Positions 44,405 to 52,162 of a DNA stretch of 64,000 nucleotides are shown in pieces; position 1 is the first letter of the stretch, and the number at the start of each line of letters is the position of its first letter. The DNA lies in assembly GCA_944392565.1 (NCBI GenBank), contig CALXWX010000002.1:1-64000 (forward strand), given 5' to 3'. The DNA is from an uncultured Alphaproteobacteria bacterium (GTDB taxonomy: Bacteria > Pseudomonadota > Alphaproteobacteria > Rs-D84). The position numbers and the translations under genes are program-made. The notes under the pieces are model-generated. The model saw only the letters and a program-made list of their open reading frames with translations, did not search any database and was not told where the DNA came from.

Positions 44405-46006
44405 TTATTTAAAGCTAGAAAGAAAGTCCATTTTATCAAAGTAACTTTGTCTGAATTTTTCTAGATCAAAATTAGAGGCTGTGTATATATCAGGTGGTAT
44501 CTCTTTCCATCTAGAGTCACGTTTAGAGTGCGTTATTATTGCTATCTTGCCATCGTTTTTAATCATTGATTGAATACCTGTTTCTTTGTCTTGTCTTTCA
44601 ATAATCCATTTCAATGGTTGGTTCAGATCTGTTGTAACAAAAAATCTATCAACATCATCATGTATTATAATCTGTGTATTGTTTGGACCAGATGGAGTTG
44701 TTGAAAACTCAAGTATTGGTGGAATTTTTGGAATTATTTTACGATTTAACGGACCAAACATTTTGTCTGCTTCGTCAGCATAAACATATCTAGCAATTGA
44801 ATAATCGTTTGTCGATTTATTGTAAATATGATTTAGAACCCCTCTATAAGAAGCATGATTTTGTAGGCTAGTTGTTCGCATAACATTATATATTTTTAAG
44901 TCGAATTCGTGTAAACACACTAAAAGAACTGCTAAATCTGGCGAAAATAATTCGTCGCTGTTTAAAATGTTTCTGGTAAACAGTACTAATCTATCAAAGA
45001 CTTGCTCCATTTGGCGTAAGGAGAATTTAAACCAGATACTGTATGCAGCAAAATACTTTTTAATAATTTTTTCTGTGGTTTGATTTTTATTAAACTCTTG
45101 CTCAGCTTTTAAAGTAGGATCTCCTTGAAAATGACGTAATTCTAAGTTTTTTATAAAAGTTTTGAATACTAAACTTTTTCCTTTTTCTTCAATTTGTTGA
45201 ATTAAATTTGCTAATCCAGATTTTTCGTACAAAAAATTGGTGAAACTTACTTTGTCTGGGGCAGGTAGTATAAAAGAGTTGTTTATAAACTTTCTTTTAT
45301 ATCCGTCAAAATTTGTTGTTCCGAATAATTTTTCTACGGAGTTTTTTAATTGGGTTTCGTCAAGCGCCAGAATAAAGACAAAACCAGGTATGTCAAAAAA
45401 ATGTTTTAATGTTTCAAGCGTTTTAACAGCAAAATCCGGTTTACATCTATCTAGTTCATCAATTATTATAATAACTGGTGTATTTAGCTTTTTTGTCCAA
45501 GATGTCAAAAATTTTTTAGTTTCTGATAGCTGTTTTTCGTATTCTAGATAGGAATTATAAATATGTGTTTTTTGGGGCTTAAATTGTTTATATAAACTAA
45601 CGATCTTGTTTATGTCAAAACCTTTATACTTTAGCCATTGTCTGAGTGCCCAACTGATAAAATTTCCGCCAATTTTTAAGGTGTTTGTTGCCCAAATCTT
45701 AATTTTATGGTGTTCTATATAGGTCTCTTGTAATTTTTTTAATATGGGAATAAGTGGATTTTCATAAAAATCCATTGTCCATATATTTATCATCGAGACA
45801 GGGATTTTATCATGTTTTAAAACTTCGTATAGCTTCGTACAGAAAAAAGTTTTTCCAACCCCAAATTCTGCAGATACGGAATATACTTTAGAAGATGCGG
45901 TTGCATTAAAATCTTCGTGCTCAATTAAGTGTGCGAAATCAATAACATTTGACTTAATATTAAGTCTATCGTCTGTAAAGATATCTTGATATTCAACTTG
46001 TGCCAT
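44405..46006 (-). CDS. KAP family P-loop NTPase
   Basis: 533 residues. Walker A SAEFGVGKT at about 45-53, Walker B VIIIIDELDRCKPDFA around 157-172, and the typical LKHFFDIPGFVFILALD following it mark the KAP family, named for Kidins220/ARMS and phage-exclusion protein PifA. No clear membrane insertion is visible, unlike eukaryotic members. Start follows AGGTAAAA. It is 2 nt from the pyrophosphatase-like gene. Antiphage function is inferred from the family and location. Confidence 0.85.
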   Translation of the reverse strand: MAQVEYQDIFTDDRLNIKSNVIDFAHLIEHEDFNATASSKVYSVSAEFGVGKTFFCTKLYEVLKHDKIPVSMINIWTMDFYENPLIPILKKLQETYIEHHKIKIWATNTLKIGGNFISWALRQWLKYKGFDINKIVSLYKQFKPQKTHIYNSYLEYEKQLSETKKFLTSWTKKLNTPVIIIIDELDRCKPDFAVKTLETLKHFFDIPGFVFILALDETQLKNSVEKLFGTTNFDGYKRKFINNSFILPAPDKVSFTNFLYEKSGLANLIQQIEEKGKSLVFKTFIKNLELRHFQGDPTLKAEQEFNKNQTTEKIIKKYFAAYSIWFKFSLRQMEQVFDRLVLFTRNILNSDELFSPDLAVLLVCLHEFDLKIYNVMRTTSLQNHASYRGVLNHIYNKSTNDYSIARYVYADEADKMFGPLNRKIIPKIPPILEFSTTPSGPNNTQIIIHDDVDRFFVTTDLNQPLKWIIERQDKETGIQSMIKNDGKIAIITHSKRDSRWKEIPPDIYTASNFDLEKFRQSYFDKMDFLSSFK

Positions 46007-46008
46007 TT

Positions 46009-46356
46009 TTACCTAATAATCTCGTGTTTGAACCATTGTTCTTGGAATTTTGTTTTTTGTTCTATGAATTGGTTCGTTATCTGTAAGCCGTCCGGAACAA
46101 CCACCAGTTTATCATCGTTATCGTTTGTACGGTGAATAATTGCTACACAACGTCCTGTGAATTTTTTTAGTGGTTTATCTATGCCTAAAACATATGCGTC
46201 AAGCTCTTCGCCGTCACCAGAAACTGTGTTTGGAATATAGCCGTAGTTTACTTCATATACAAAGCCATACTTTGGGTGCTTTGTGCCCAATGGTCTGTCC
46301 ATAACAACGGATACAATTTTATTCAGATAGTCAGAAGATTTGGTTTGTTGTGGCAT
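46009..46356 (-). CDS. Short inorganic pyrophosphatase-like protein
   Basis: 115 residues of the family I pyrophosphatase fold: GFVYEVNYGYIPNT, GDGEELDAYVLG and DDKLVVVPDG match conserved active-site strands. It is shorter than housekeeping enzymes (about 170), like the compact forms common in Firmicutes. Start at 46356 after AAAGGGG. First gene of the operon with the KAP NTPase, 2 nt apart, suggesting a joint role. Activity and substrate (pyrophosphate or a nucleotide) are unproven. Confidence 0.8.
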   Translation of the reverse strand: MPQQTKSSDYLNKIVSVVMDRPLGTKHPKYGFVYEVNYGYIPNTVSGDGEELDAYVLGIDKPLKKFTGRCVAIIHRTNDNDDKLVVVPDGLQITNQFIEQKTKFQEQWFKHEIIR

Positions 46357-46510
46357 GTTGGGACCCCTTTTTTCGAAAAATATCACATATAGCCTGAAAA
46401 ACAAGGTAAAATCTTAGATAAGTTTTTATTGTTTTTGATGTTTGCACTTTATAAAATCATGAATATCATAAAGTTTGTTTTTAGGCGTAAAAACTCGTGT
46501 GGAGGATATT

Positions 46511-46981
46511 ATGTCAACAGTTCATTTAATGTGTGGGTATATAGGTTTTGGTAAAACAACAATTGCAAAGCAACTGGAAAAACAACTTGGCGCACGAAGA
46601 TTTACGCCAGATGAGGTTATGATAGAACTTTTTGGTACAGAAGTTGGTGACGATTTTATGGATAAAGCCAATAAAGTAGACGAATATATATGGGAACAAA
46701 TAGCTTTAGCCGTAAAAAATGACCAAGATGTTATATATGATGCTGGTTCTTGGTCTGCTGATGACAGAAAATATGTTATGCAAAGACTTAAAAAGCTGGG
46801 CGCTAAAGCTTTATGGCACCAAGTAAATTGTAATATAGATTTAGCAAAACAAAGAACATTAGCTCGTAGTAAAGACGCAGAACAGTTGTCTGTTGATGAA
46901 CGCTTTTTTGATGAAAATCTATCTAGATATAAGCCTATATCTGATTCTGAGGGCCTAGATGTGGTTGTTCATAATAATTAA
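46511..46981 (+). CDS. P-loop kinase-like ATPase (AAA_33)
   Basis: 156 residues. Walker A GYIGFGKTTIAK near residues 8-19, a later DAGSWSADDRKYV segment and a lid-like Arg-rich stretch (QRTLARSKDAEQ) resemble AAA_33 small-molecule or RNA kinases and zeta-like kinases. Substrate unknown. Start follows GGAGG. Divergent from the pyrophosphatase-KAP operon. Confidence 0.75.
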   Translation: MSTVHLMCGYIGFGKTTIAKQLEKQLGARRFTPDEVMIELFGTEVGDDFMDKANKVDEYIWEQIALAVKNDQDVIYDAGSWSADDRKYVMQRLKKLGAKALWHQVNCNIDLAKQRTLARSKDAEQLSVDERFFDENLSRYKPISDSEGLDVVVHNN

Positions 46982-46983
46982 AA

Positions 46984-47170
46984 AAATTCCCTGTTATTCG
47001 CAGATAATTCCCTGATATAGTCCAAAAAATTCCCTGTTATTTTTGTAGGGAATGTTTGTGCGGAATAGGGTAAAAATACCGAAAATCTGCGGACGTGTTC
47101 TAATCTAGGTTGTGTAAAAGTTGCCAAAAGTACCGTTTTTTTGCAAAAATTCCCTGTTTTTCCCTGTTTT
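46984..47170. repeat. TTCCCTG repeat cluster, right border
   Basis: The heptamer TTCCCTG, mostly within AAAATTCCCTGTT, occurs at least five times here, with one inverted TAGGGAA near 47047. Spacing is irregular. No gene is present. It may bind a replication or recombination protein, or mark the right end of the element. Confidence 0.5.
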
Positions 47171-47251
47171 TTTTATGATTTTGGCTGTTTTGATTGTGTC
47201 TTTGACGCAGGTCTTTCATAAGCCAAAGGTAAAAGATTACTTGCACCGCCA

Positions 47252-47396
47252 GGTATAATAAAATGCCCCCCGCGGGGCATTTTATTATACCCAGTGAAAT
47301 GAAACGGTACGCCCCCATCGCAATCGCAGATTGCGATGGATTCGAACCGCCGCAAAAAGGCGGACGGGCGTACGCCGGTTTGCGCGAATGCGCAAA
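47252..47396. other. Hairpin cluster in gene-free region
   Basis: Four perfect structures follow each other. (1) An 18-bp inverted repeat, 47252-47269 with 47274-47291, loop CCGC, possibly a bidirectional terminator. (2) TACGCCC (47308-47314) closing on GGGCGTA (47366-47372). Inside it are CCATCGCAATC-GCA-GATTGCGATGG (47315-47339) and CCGCC/GGCGG (47347-47363), so a three-way junction. (3) TTTGCGC-GAAT-GCGCAAA (47379-47396). The minus strand reads GGTTCGAATCC, a T-loop-like sequence, at the junction. 47400-47530 holds no gene. Confidence 0.55.
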
Positions 47397-47537
47397 TTCA
47401 GTATGGTATTCATAGCACACACCAGGGTTGTGACCAGGTTTTCGCCACTGCAAAATGGGGTGTACACGCTGGCGCGGCACAGGCGCGCATTTAACGCGTA
47501 CTGTATACATGCTGAAACGTCAACAGGGGCAAAAAAC

Positions 47538-47669
47538 TTGACTTTTACAAAAATTACTATAACCTATGAACCAAACAAAGGGTCGCCGATGAACCGTATA
47601 TAAACTTATTATCTTACCAAAATACCCGAACTAATCGGGGCGGTCAAAGTTTATATAAAAGGCAACCTT
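47538..47669 (+). promoter_or_regulatory. ABC-F leader with uORFs and RBS-adjacent stem
   Basis: TTGACT (47538-47543) and TATAAC (47558-47563) form a promoter-like pair, spacer short at 14. Two tiny ORFs overlap: MNQTKGRR (47566-47592) and MNRI (47589-47603). TATATAAACTT (47597-47607), covering the end of MNRI, pairs with AAGTTTATATA (47647-47657), whose 3' end abuts the AAAAGG ribosome site (47657-47662). An inner CCCGA/TCGGG hairpin lies between. A ribosome stalled on MNRI would open the stem. Confidence 0.6.
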
Positions 47670-49064
47670 ATGAAATCTATTTCTTTATTAAATATCAGTT
47701 TTGCATATTCTGGATCAGACGATTTATTCACAGATTTGTCGTATTCTTTCGGCACAGATAAAAAAGTCGCCATTATCGGTAATAACGGGGCGGGAAAAAC
47801 TACATTCTTAAAAATTATTTCTGGTGATTTACTACCTGATTCTGGGCGCATTGTTCGTAATGCGAAATGCTATTTATTGAAACAAATTAATACTGATGCA
47901 ACAACCAGTGGCGGGCAAAGTCAGCAACTGGCACTGACCTGTGCATTTGATTCTGGGGCTGATATTTTGTTGTTGGACGAGCCGACAAGCAATCTGGACG
48001 CTGCGAGCCGCACGGAATTTTTTAATAAATTGCGTTCGTATCATGGTGGTGCGGTCATTGTATCACATGACAGGGAATTACTAAATCAAATGGATGTGTT
48101 GATGGAATTACATAATGGCAAGTTATCTGTATTTGGTGGTAACTATGATTTTTATATCGCCCGAAAAAGACAAATGCAAGAAAACTTGGAATCAAAATAT
48201 ACAGATGTCCAGAAAGAAATCGCCAGATTAAACGCAACAATCACAACAGCCCAAAATATGCGCCAACACCATGAATTCAAACAGCAGAAAGATAAAGCCA
48301 ACAAATCTGCCGGGTCAAGAATAGAGGTAAATGCCCTGAAAGGCAAAAGTCAAGAGACCGAAGCAAAACGCAGAAAGTTAATACACGCAAAACTAAACAA
48401 GCAATTAGAACGTGTTGCTGAATTATCAGCACAAATGCGTAATGACACAATAAAAGTCCCACTGCCAAGCGTCAAAGTTTATGATAAAGAAATAGTCAGA
48501 TTAGAAAACTTGCATTTTGCCTATGGCAACCAAATGATATTTTCAGATTTTAATTTTACTATGCGAACTGGTGAACGCGTCAGATTGCTTGGTAATAACG
48601 GGGCAGGGAAAACAACATTGCTGAAATTGATAAGTGGTGTTTTACGCCCATCGGCGGGTCGTATAAAAGTGCCAAGAAATGTTGCATATCTAAATCAAGA
48701 CCTGTCTTTGCTGGATCACGATAAAAGCGTTGTCGAAAATATCGCAGAATATGCAGGTATTTTGATGCATGACGCACATGTTATTGCGGCAAATTTTGGA
48801 TTCCGCGGTGATGCATCTAAAAAGAAAGTTGGCGTTTTATCGGGTGGTGAATTATTAAAAGCGACATTGGCCGCAGTAATTGGCACAGAAAAACAGCCAG
48901 ATTTATTGATGCTGGATGAACCAACTAATAATCTGGACATAAAAAGTACAACGGTGCTGGAAAATGCGCTTGACCAGTATCGCGGTGCAATTTTAATTGT
49001 TTCACACGATGCAGCCTTTATAAAAGGATTGCATATAGATAGGTCAGTGATTATCCCAGGGTGA
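47670..49064 (+). CDS. ABC-F family ATPase (ribosome-associated)
   Basis: Two ABC domains in one soluble chain, no membrane part: translation factors or antibiotic-resistance (ribosome-protection) proteins. Walker A GNNGAGKTT occurs twice (about 37-45 and 318-326). The first signature is TSGGQ and the second LSGGE, with Walker B LLLDEPTSNLD and LMLDEPTNNLD. The Lys/Gln-rich linker between them is the P-site tRNA-interacting region. At 464 residues it is short for the family. The attenuator-like leader favours an inducible resistance role; the drug is unknown. Confidence 0.88.
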   Translation: MKSISLLNISFAYSGSDDLFTDLSYSFGTDKKVAIIGNNGAGKTTFLKIISGDLLPDSGRIVRNAKCYLLKQINTDATTSGGQSQQLALTCAFDSGADILLLDEPTSNLDAASRTEFFNKLRSYHGGAVIVSHDRELLNQMDVLMELHNGKLSVFGGNYDFYIARKRQMQENLESKYTDVQKEIARLNATITTAQNMRQHHEFKQQKDKANKSAGSRIEVNALKGKSQETEAKRRKLIHAKLNKQLERVAELSAQMRNDTIKVPLPSVKVYDKEIVRLENLHFAYGNQMIFSDFNFTMRTGERVRLLGNNGAGKTTLLKLISGVLRPSAGRIKVPRNVAYLNQDLSLLDHDKSVVENIAEYAGILMHDAHVIAANFGFRGDASKKKVGVLSGGELLKATLAAVIGTEKQPDLLMLDEPTNNLDIKSTTVLENALDQYRGAILIVSHDAAFIKGLHIDRSVIIPG

Positions 49065-49093
49065 AATAAAAAATCCCCGTTGGTTATATCCTG

Positions 49094-49465
49094 TCAACGC
49101 TGTTGTGATCCGACCAAATCATAACTGTTGCGTAACATTGCGTAAATCTGGCTTAGTTCAATTGACCCATCCAGCAATATTGACACCCATGTTCCGCCCA
49201 TATGATAACCACGCAAAATGCCATCGCGTTTGTCCAGCAAAGAATACAGCCCCGGCGCGCATTTTACATTCAATATATCAACAATCTCATCACCGTCCAT
49301 CCCCAATCGCACGCGTGGCACATCCATAATAATCCCATACCATTTGCGATTATCGCTGCGTCGTAATACCGCATAATTTGGATCGCGCGCCCACAGATAT
49401 TCGGGTTGCGTTTTATACATTTTTGCGGCGTATTTTAAAATATCATCGCGATATGATTTTTTCAT
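49094..49465 (-). CDS. MmcQ/YjbR family protein
   Basis: 123 residues with the YjbR/MmcQ (CyaY-like) pattern: PEYLWARDPNYAVLRR, NRKWYGIIMDVPR, GYHMGGTWVSILLDG. Function is unknown; the family has a DNA-binding-like fold. Start at 49465 (MKKSYRDD). It is divergent from ybaK over a 48-bp gap that holds the ybaK promoter. Confidence 0.82.
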   Translation of the reverse strand: MKKSYRDDILKYAAKMYKTQPEYLWARDPNYAVLRRSDNRKWYGIIMDVPRVRLGMDGDEIVDILNVKCAPGLYSLLDKRDGILRGYHMGGTWVSILLDGSIELSQIYAMLRNSYDLVGSQQR

Positions 49466-49477
49466 AATTATTTCCAA

Positions 49478-49505
49478 TTGTTATTCAATGATAATATGAT
49501 ACAGT
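49478..49505 (+). promoter_or_regulatory. ybaK promoter
   Basis: TTGTTA (49478-49483), 16 nt, TACAGT (49500-49505), 8 nt before the ATG; no Shine-Dalgarno. Confidence 0.55.
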
Positions 49506-49513
49506 AAACGATT

Positions 49514-49993
49514 ATGGAATCAAAAACAAATGTTATGCGAATTCTGGACGCACGCCATGTGCCATATAAATCATATTCATATGTTGGTACTGGCGCGACA
49601 ACGGGCGCAGAAGTTGCGGCAATGTTGTCTCAAAATCCAGCACAAGTATTTAAAACATTGGTAACGATTGCGCGTTCTGGTCATAACTATGTTTTTATGA
49701 TTCCTGTGTGTGCAGAATTGGATTTAAAGCGTGCCGCGATTGCGGTTGGTGAAAAATCAATTGATATGTTAAAATCGCGCGATTTATTGGGGCTGACGGG
49801 CTATATCCACGGCGGATGCAGCCCAATTGGCATGAAAAAACAGTTCAAGACAGTTATCGATGCGTCCGCACAAAATTTTGATACAATAATTTTCAGCGCT
49901 GGCAGAATAGGGTACCAGGTTCAGGTTTCTTTATCCGATTTAGTAAAAATTATTCCATTTTCTTTTTATGATATTTGCGTACAACAGAATTAA
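49514..49993 (+). CDS. ybaK: YbaK-type Cys-tRNA(Pro)/Cys-tRNA(Cys) deacylase
   Basis: Trans-editing hydrolase that clears mischarged tRNA. The 159 residues show the family start MESKTNVMRILDARHVPYK, VFKTLVTIA, CAELDLKRAA, and the GYIHGGCSPIGMKK substrate-pocket segment. Normal length. Its 3' end overlaps the convergent hydrolase gene by 44 bp. Confidence 0.93.
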   Translation: MESKTNVMRILDARHVPYKSYSYVGTGATTGAEVAAMLSQNPAQVFKTLVTIARSGHNYVFMIPVCAELDLKRAAIAVGEKSIDMLKSRDLLGLTGYIHGGCSPIGMKKQFKTVIDASAQNFDTIIFSAGRIGYQVQVSLSDLVKIIPFSFYDICVQQN

Positions 49994-50861
49994 AGAATTC
50001 CAATATATCGCGTTGAACATCTGCATAATTTATTTCCATTAATAATTCGTGCCGTGCGCCTGGGTATATTATTAATTGCAAATTTTCCACCCCGCCAGAC
50101 TTATACATTCGATATAAATTTGTTGCCAGGTGGCTGTTCATACTGACTAAATCACGACTGCCACTGATAATTAATATTGGAACATTTGGATTTGCATACC
50201 CATTTAATTTTAACAAATTTTTAAACATTGAATAATAAAACCCATATGAAAAATATTTTGCGCGCATTGGGTCGGCATCATGTGCCGCAGCCTGGGCGGT
50301 GTCGCGGGTTAATTTACTTGCCCCATGTGATTTGCCGCGTATTGGTGAAAAGAATTCAATAAATCGTGCCGGGGCATCTGGTCCAAACAGTTTTGTTCCA
50401 ATCCATGCAACCATGCATGCCAAACATAAAAATGCCTTCGGATATTTCGCTGACCCAGACAAGCAAACACCTGCATCAAACAAGTTTGGTTCTTCGATAA
50501 TACGCTGGGTTATAAAACTGCCATAACTGTGTCCAAATAAAAATAATGGTAATTTATATTTTTGCTTTAAATATTGTGTAATCGCCAGTTCGTCTGATGC
50601 AATTGATGCGAACAAGTCCGGATCGCCATCTGGCATTCCAATTTTTGATATATCGCGCGCAGTGCGCCCATGCGCACGATGATCGTCCCCAAATACGATA
50701 TAGCCGTTTTTGTTCATAAATTTTGCGAATCTGTCATATCGGCGAACATGTTCATCCATACCATGAATTATTTGAATAACACCAATGGGATGCTTAACAT
50801 TATCCCATAAAGAACAAGCTAATTTTTTACCATCACGTGCAGTAAATGTTAAATTTTTCAT
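49950..50861 (-). CDS. Alpha/beta hydrolase (monoacylglycerol lipase-like)
   Basis: 303 residues of the serine hydrolase Hydrolase_4 type. The HGMDEHVRRYDRF oxyanion region, nucleophile elbow GHSYGS, and late acid (SGSRDLV) and His (GARHELL) positions fit a Ser-Asp-His triad. No signal peptide. Start follows AAAGGCG. The substrate, a lipid or ester, cannot be told. Confidence 0.88.
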   Translation of the reverse strand: MKNLTFTARDGKKLACSLWDNVKHPIGVIQIIHGMDEHVRRYDRFAKFMNKNGYIVFGDDHRAHGRTARDISKIGMPDGDPDLFASIASDELAITQYLKQKYKLPLFLFGHSYGSFITQRIIEEPNLFDAGVCLSGSAKYPKAFLCLACMVAWIGTKLFGPDAPARFIEFFSPIRGKSHGASKLTRDTAQAAAHDADPMRAKYFSYGFYYSMFKNLLKLNGYANPNVPILIISGSRDLVSMNSHLATNLYRMYKSGGVENLQLIIYPGARHELLMEINYADVQRDILEFFNSVVRKYHKKKME

Positions 50862-50934
50862 ACAGTACGCCTTTCGTTCACTGTATTTTATTCTTTATTT
50901 TTATATAAATTTACAGGTTTGTATTCTTGTAATT

Positions 50935-52086
50935 TTATGCGTTTTCGCCCGCAATACGACCACTAGCCCATGCCCAGTGCAGATTGAATCCGCCTAAATC
51001 GCCGGCAATGTCTAAAACTTCGCCGGCAAAAAATAACCCTGGTTGCAATTTTGATTCCATTGTTTTTGATGAAATCATGTCTGTATCAACGCCGCCACGA
51101 ACAACCTCTGCGCTTTGCATACTGTGTAATTTTATTTCACATTTTGGTATGACGATATTTGTTGCTTTGCCAGATATTGCGCGCAATTCAGAATCTTTAT
51201 AATCCGCAATATTTTTTTGCTCGTTACATATCCATTTTGCAATGCGTGTTGGAATATATTCTGATAATATTGTCGATATACTGCGTCGACCATTTGTGGT
51301 CTTTGCTTTGCGTAATGTTTCATAGATATCTGCGTCTGGAATTATGTTTATATGAACATCATCTAAATTACGAACTGTTGCACGATATACCGCGGGACCA
51401 CCAATGCCAAAATGCGTTATCAGCATTGAATCACGAATAACTTCATTCCCGATTTTTATTTCTGCATCAAATGAAATGCCCGCCAGATCATCGGGGAAAA
51501 TATTTGTTTTTATTGCACACAGGGCGGGGCGTACAGGTATAATTTTATGACCAAATTGCTTTGCAATTTTATATCCAATATCTGAAACGCCGACCGCCGG
51601 AAAAGACACACCACCCGTTGCAACAATCACAGATTTAGCACAAAATTCGCCACGCATCGTTTTAATAAAAAATTTTCCATCATTATATTTAACATCTGAA
51701 ACCGGTGCATTCATTATAAAGTCTGTACCATGGGCATCGTTAATTAATGCGTTTACAATACTGTCTGCACCATTGGCGGCAAAGTATTGCCCAGATGATT
51801 TTTCAACCCATTTAATATTATGATGTTGCGCCCATGCCAGTATGTCATATGGTGTTATGCGGCTGATTGCGCTGCGTACAAAGTCTGGATTTTTGCCAAA
51901 ATATCTGTTTGCTGCCGCGGCGGCATTGGTGAAATTGCATCGTCCACCCCCAGATATAGCAACCTTGCGCGCAGGCGATTCCCCCATATCAATAATTGCC
52001 ACGCGGCGTGCGCGTGATACAGCAGCCGCAGCCGCCGCCAACCCCGCCGCACCCGCACCAATAATGATTACATCATATTTTGTCAT
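50935..52086 (-). CDS. HI0933/YhiN family FAD-dependent oxidoreductase
   Basis: 383-residue flavoprotein of unknown reaction. The N-terminal dinucleotide motif is DVIIIGAGAAGLAAAAAA. GGGRCNFTNAAAA and TGGVSFPAVGVSDIGYKIA are family hallmarks, and the C-terminal FAD site is GGFNLHWAWASGRIAGE. Length is normal. A TATACT (minus, 52094-52099) ends 7 nt before the ATG and there is no Shine-Dalgarno sequence. Confidence 0.92.
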   Translation of the reverse strand: MTKYDVIIIGAGAAGLAAAAAAVSRARRVAIIDMGESPARKVAISGGGRCNFTNAAAAANRYFGKNPDFVRSAISRITPYDILAWAQHHNIKWVEKSSGQYFAANGADSIVNALINDAHGTDFIMNAPVSDVKYNDGKFFIKTMRGEFCAKSVIVATGGVSFPAVGVSDIGYKIAKQFGHKIIPVRPALCAIKTNIFPDDLAGISFDAEIKIGNEVIRDSMLITHFGIGGPAVYRATVRNLDDVHINIIPDADIYETLRKAKTTNGRRSISTILSEYIPTRIAKWICNEQKNIADYKDSELRAISGKATNIVIPKCEIKLHSMQSAEVVRGGVDTDMISSKTMESKLQPGLFFAGEVLDIAGDLGGFNLHWAWASGRIAGENA

Positions 52087-52130
52087 GTATAACAGTATAT
52101 AAAAATGTATAAATAAAAATCTATAATAAA

Positions 52131-52154
52131 AAATCCCGCATGATTGCGGGATTT
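52131..52154. terminator. Bidirectional terminator-like hairpin
   Basis: AAATCCCGCA (52131-52140) pairs with TGCGGGATTT (52145-52154), flanked by A and T runs. It serves the minus-strand giant gene that ends at 52163. Confidence 0.85.
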
Positions 52155-52162
52155 TTTATTGT

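Noticed and set aside
29787-47000. Complete inducible prophage
   Set aside because: Only terminase, DUF5681, ParB-methyltransferase and recombination genes are present. No portal, capsid, tail, lysis or replication genes are seen.
29612-47040. AAAAAATTCC shared by both ends as an att direct repeat
   Set aside because: Only 10 low-complexity bases in AT-rich DNA; not enough to call an attachment core.
47308-47372. A tRNA gene on the minus strand
   Set aside because: GGTTCGAATCC resembles a T loop and a 7-bp closing stem exists. However, no D arm, anticodon arm or paired T stem can be drawn.
47100-47510. 136-codon minus-strand frame across the right border of the element
   Set aside because: It runs through perfect hairpins and a T-loop-like sequence, has no ribosome site and gives no recognisable protein. 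The hairpins explain the region better.
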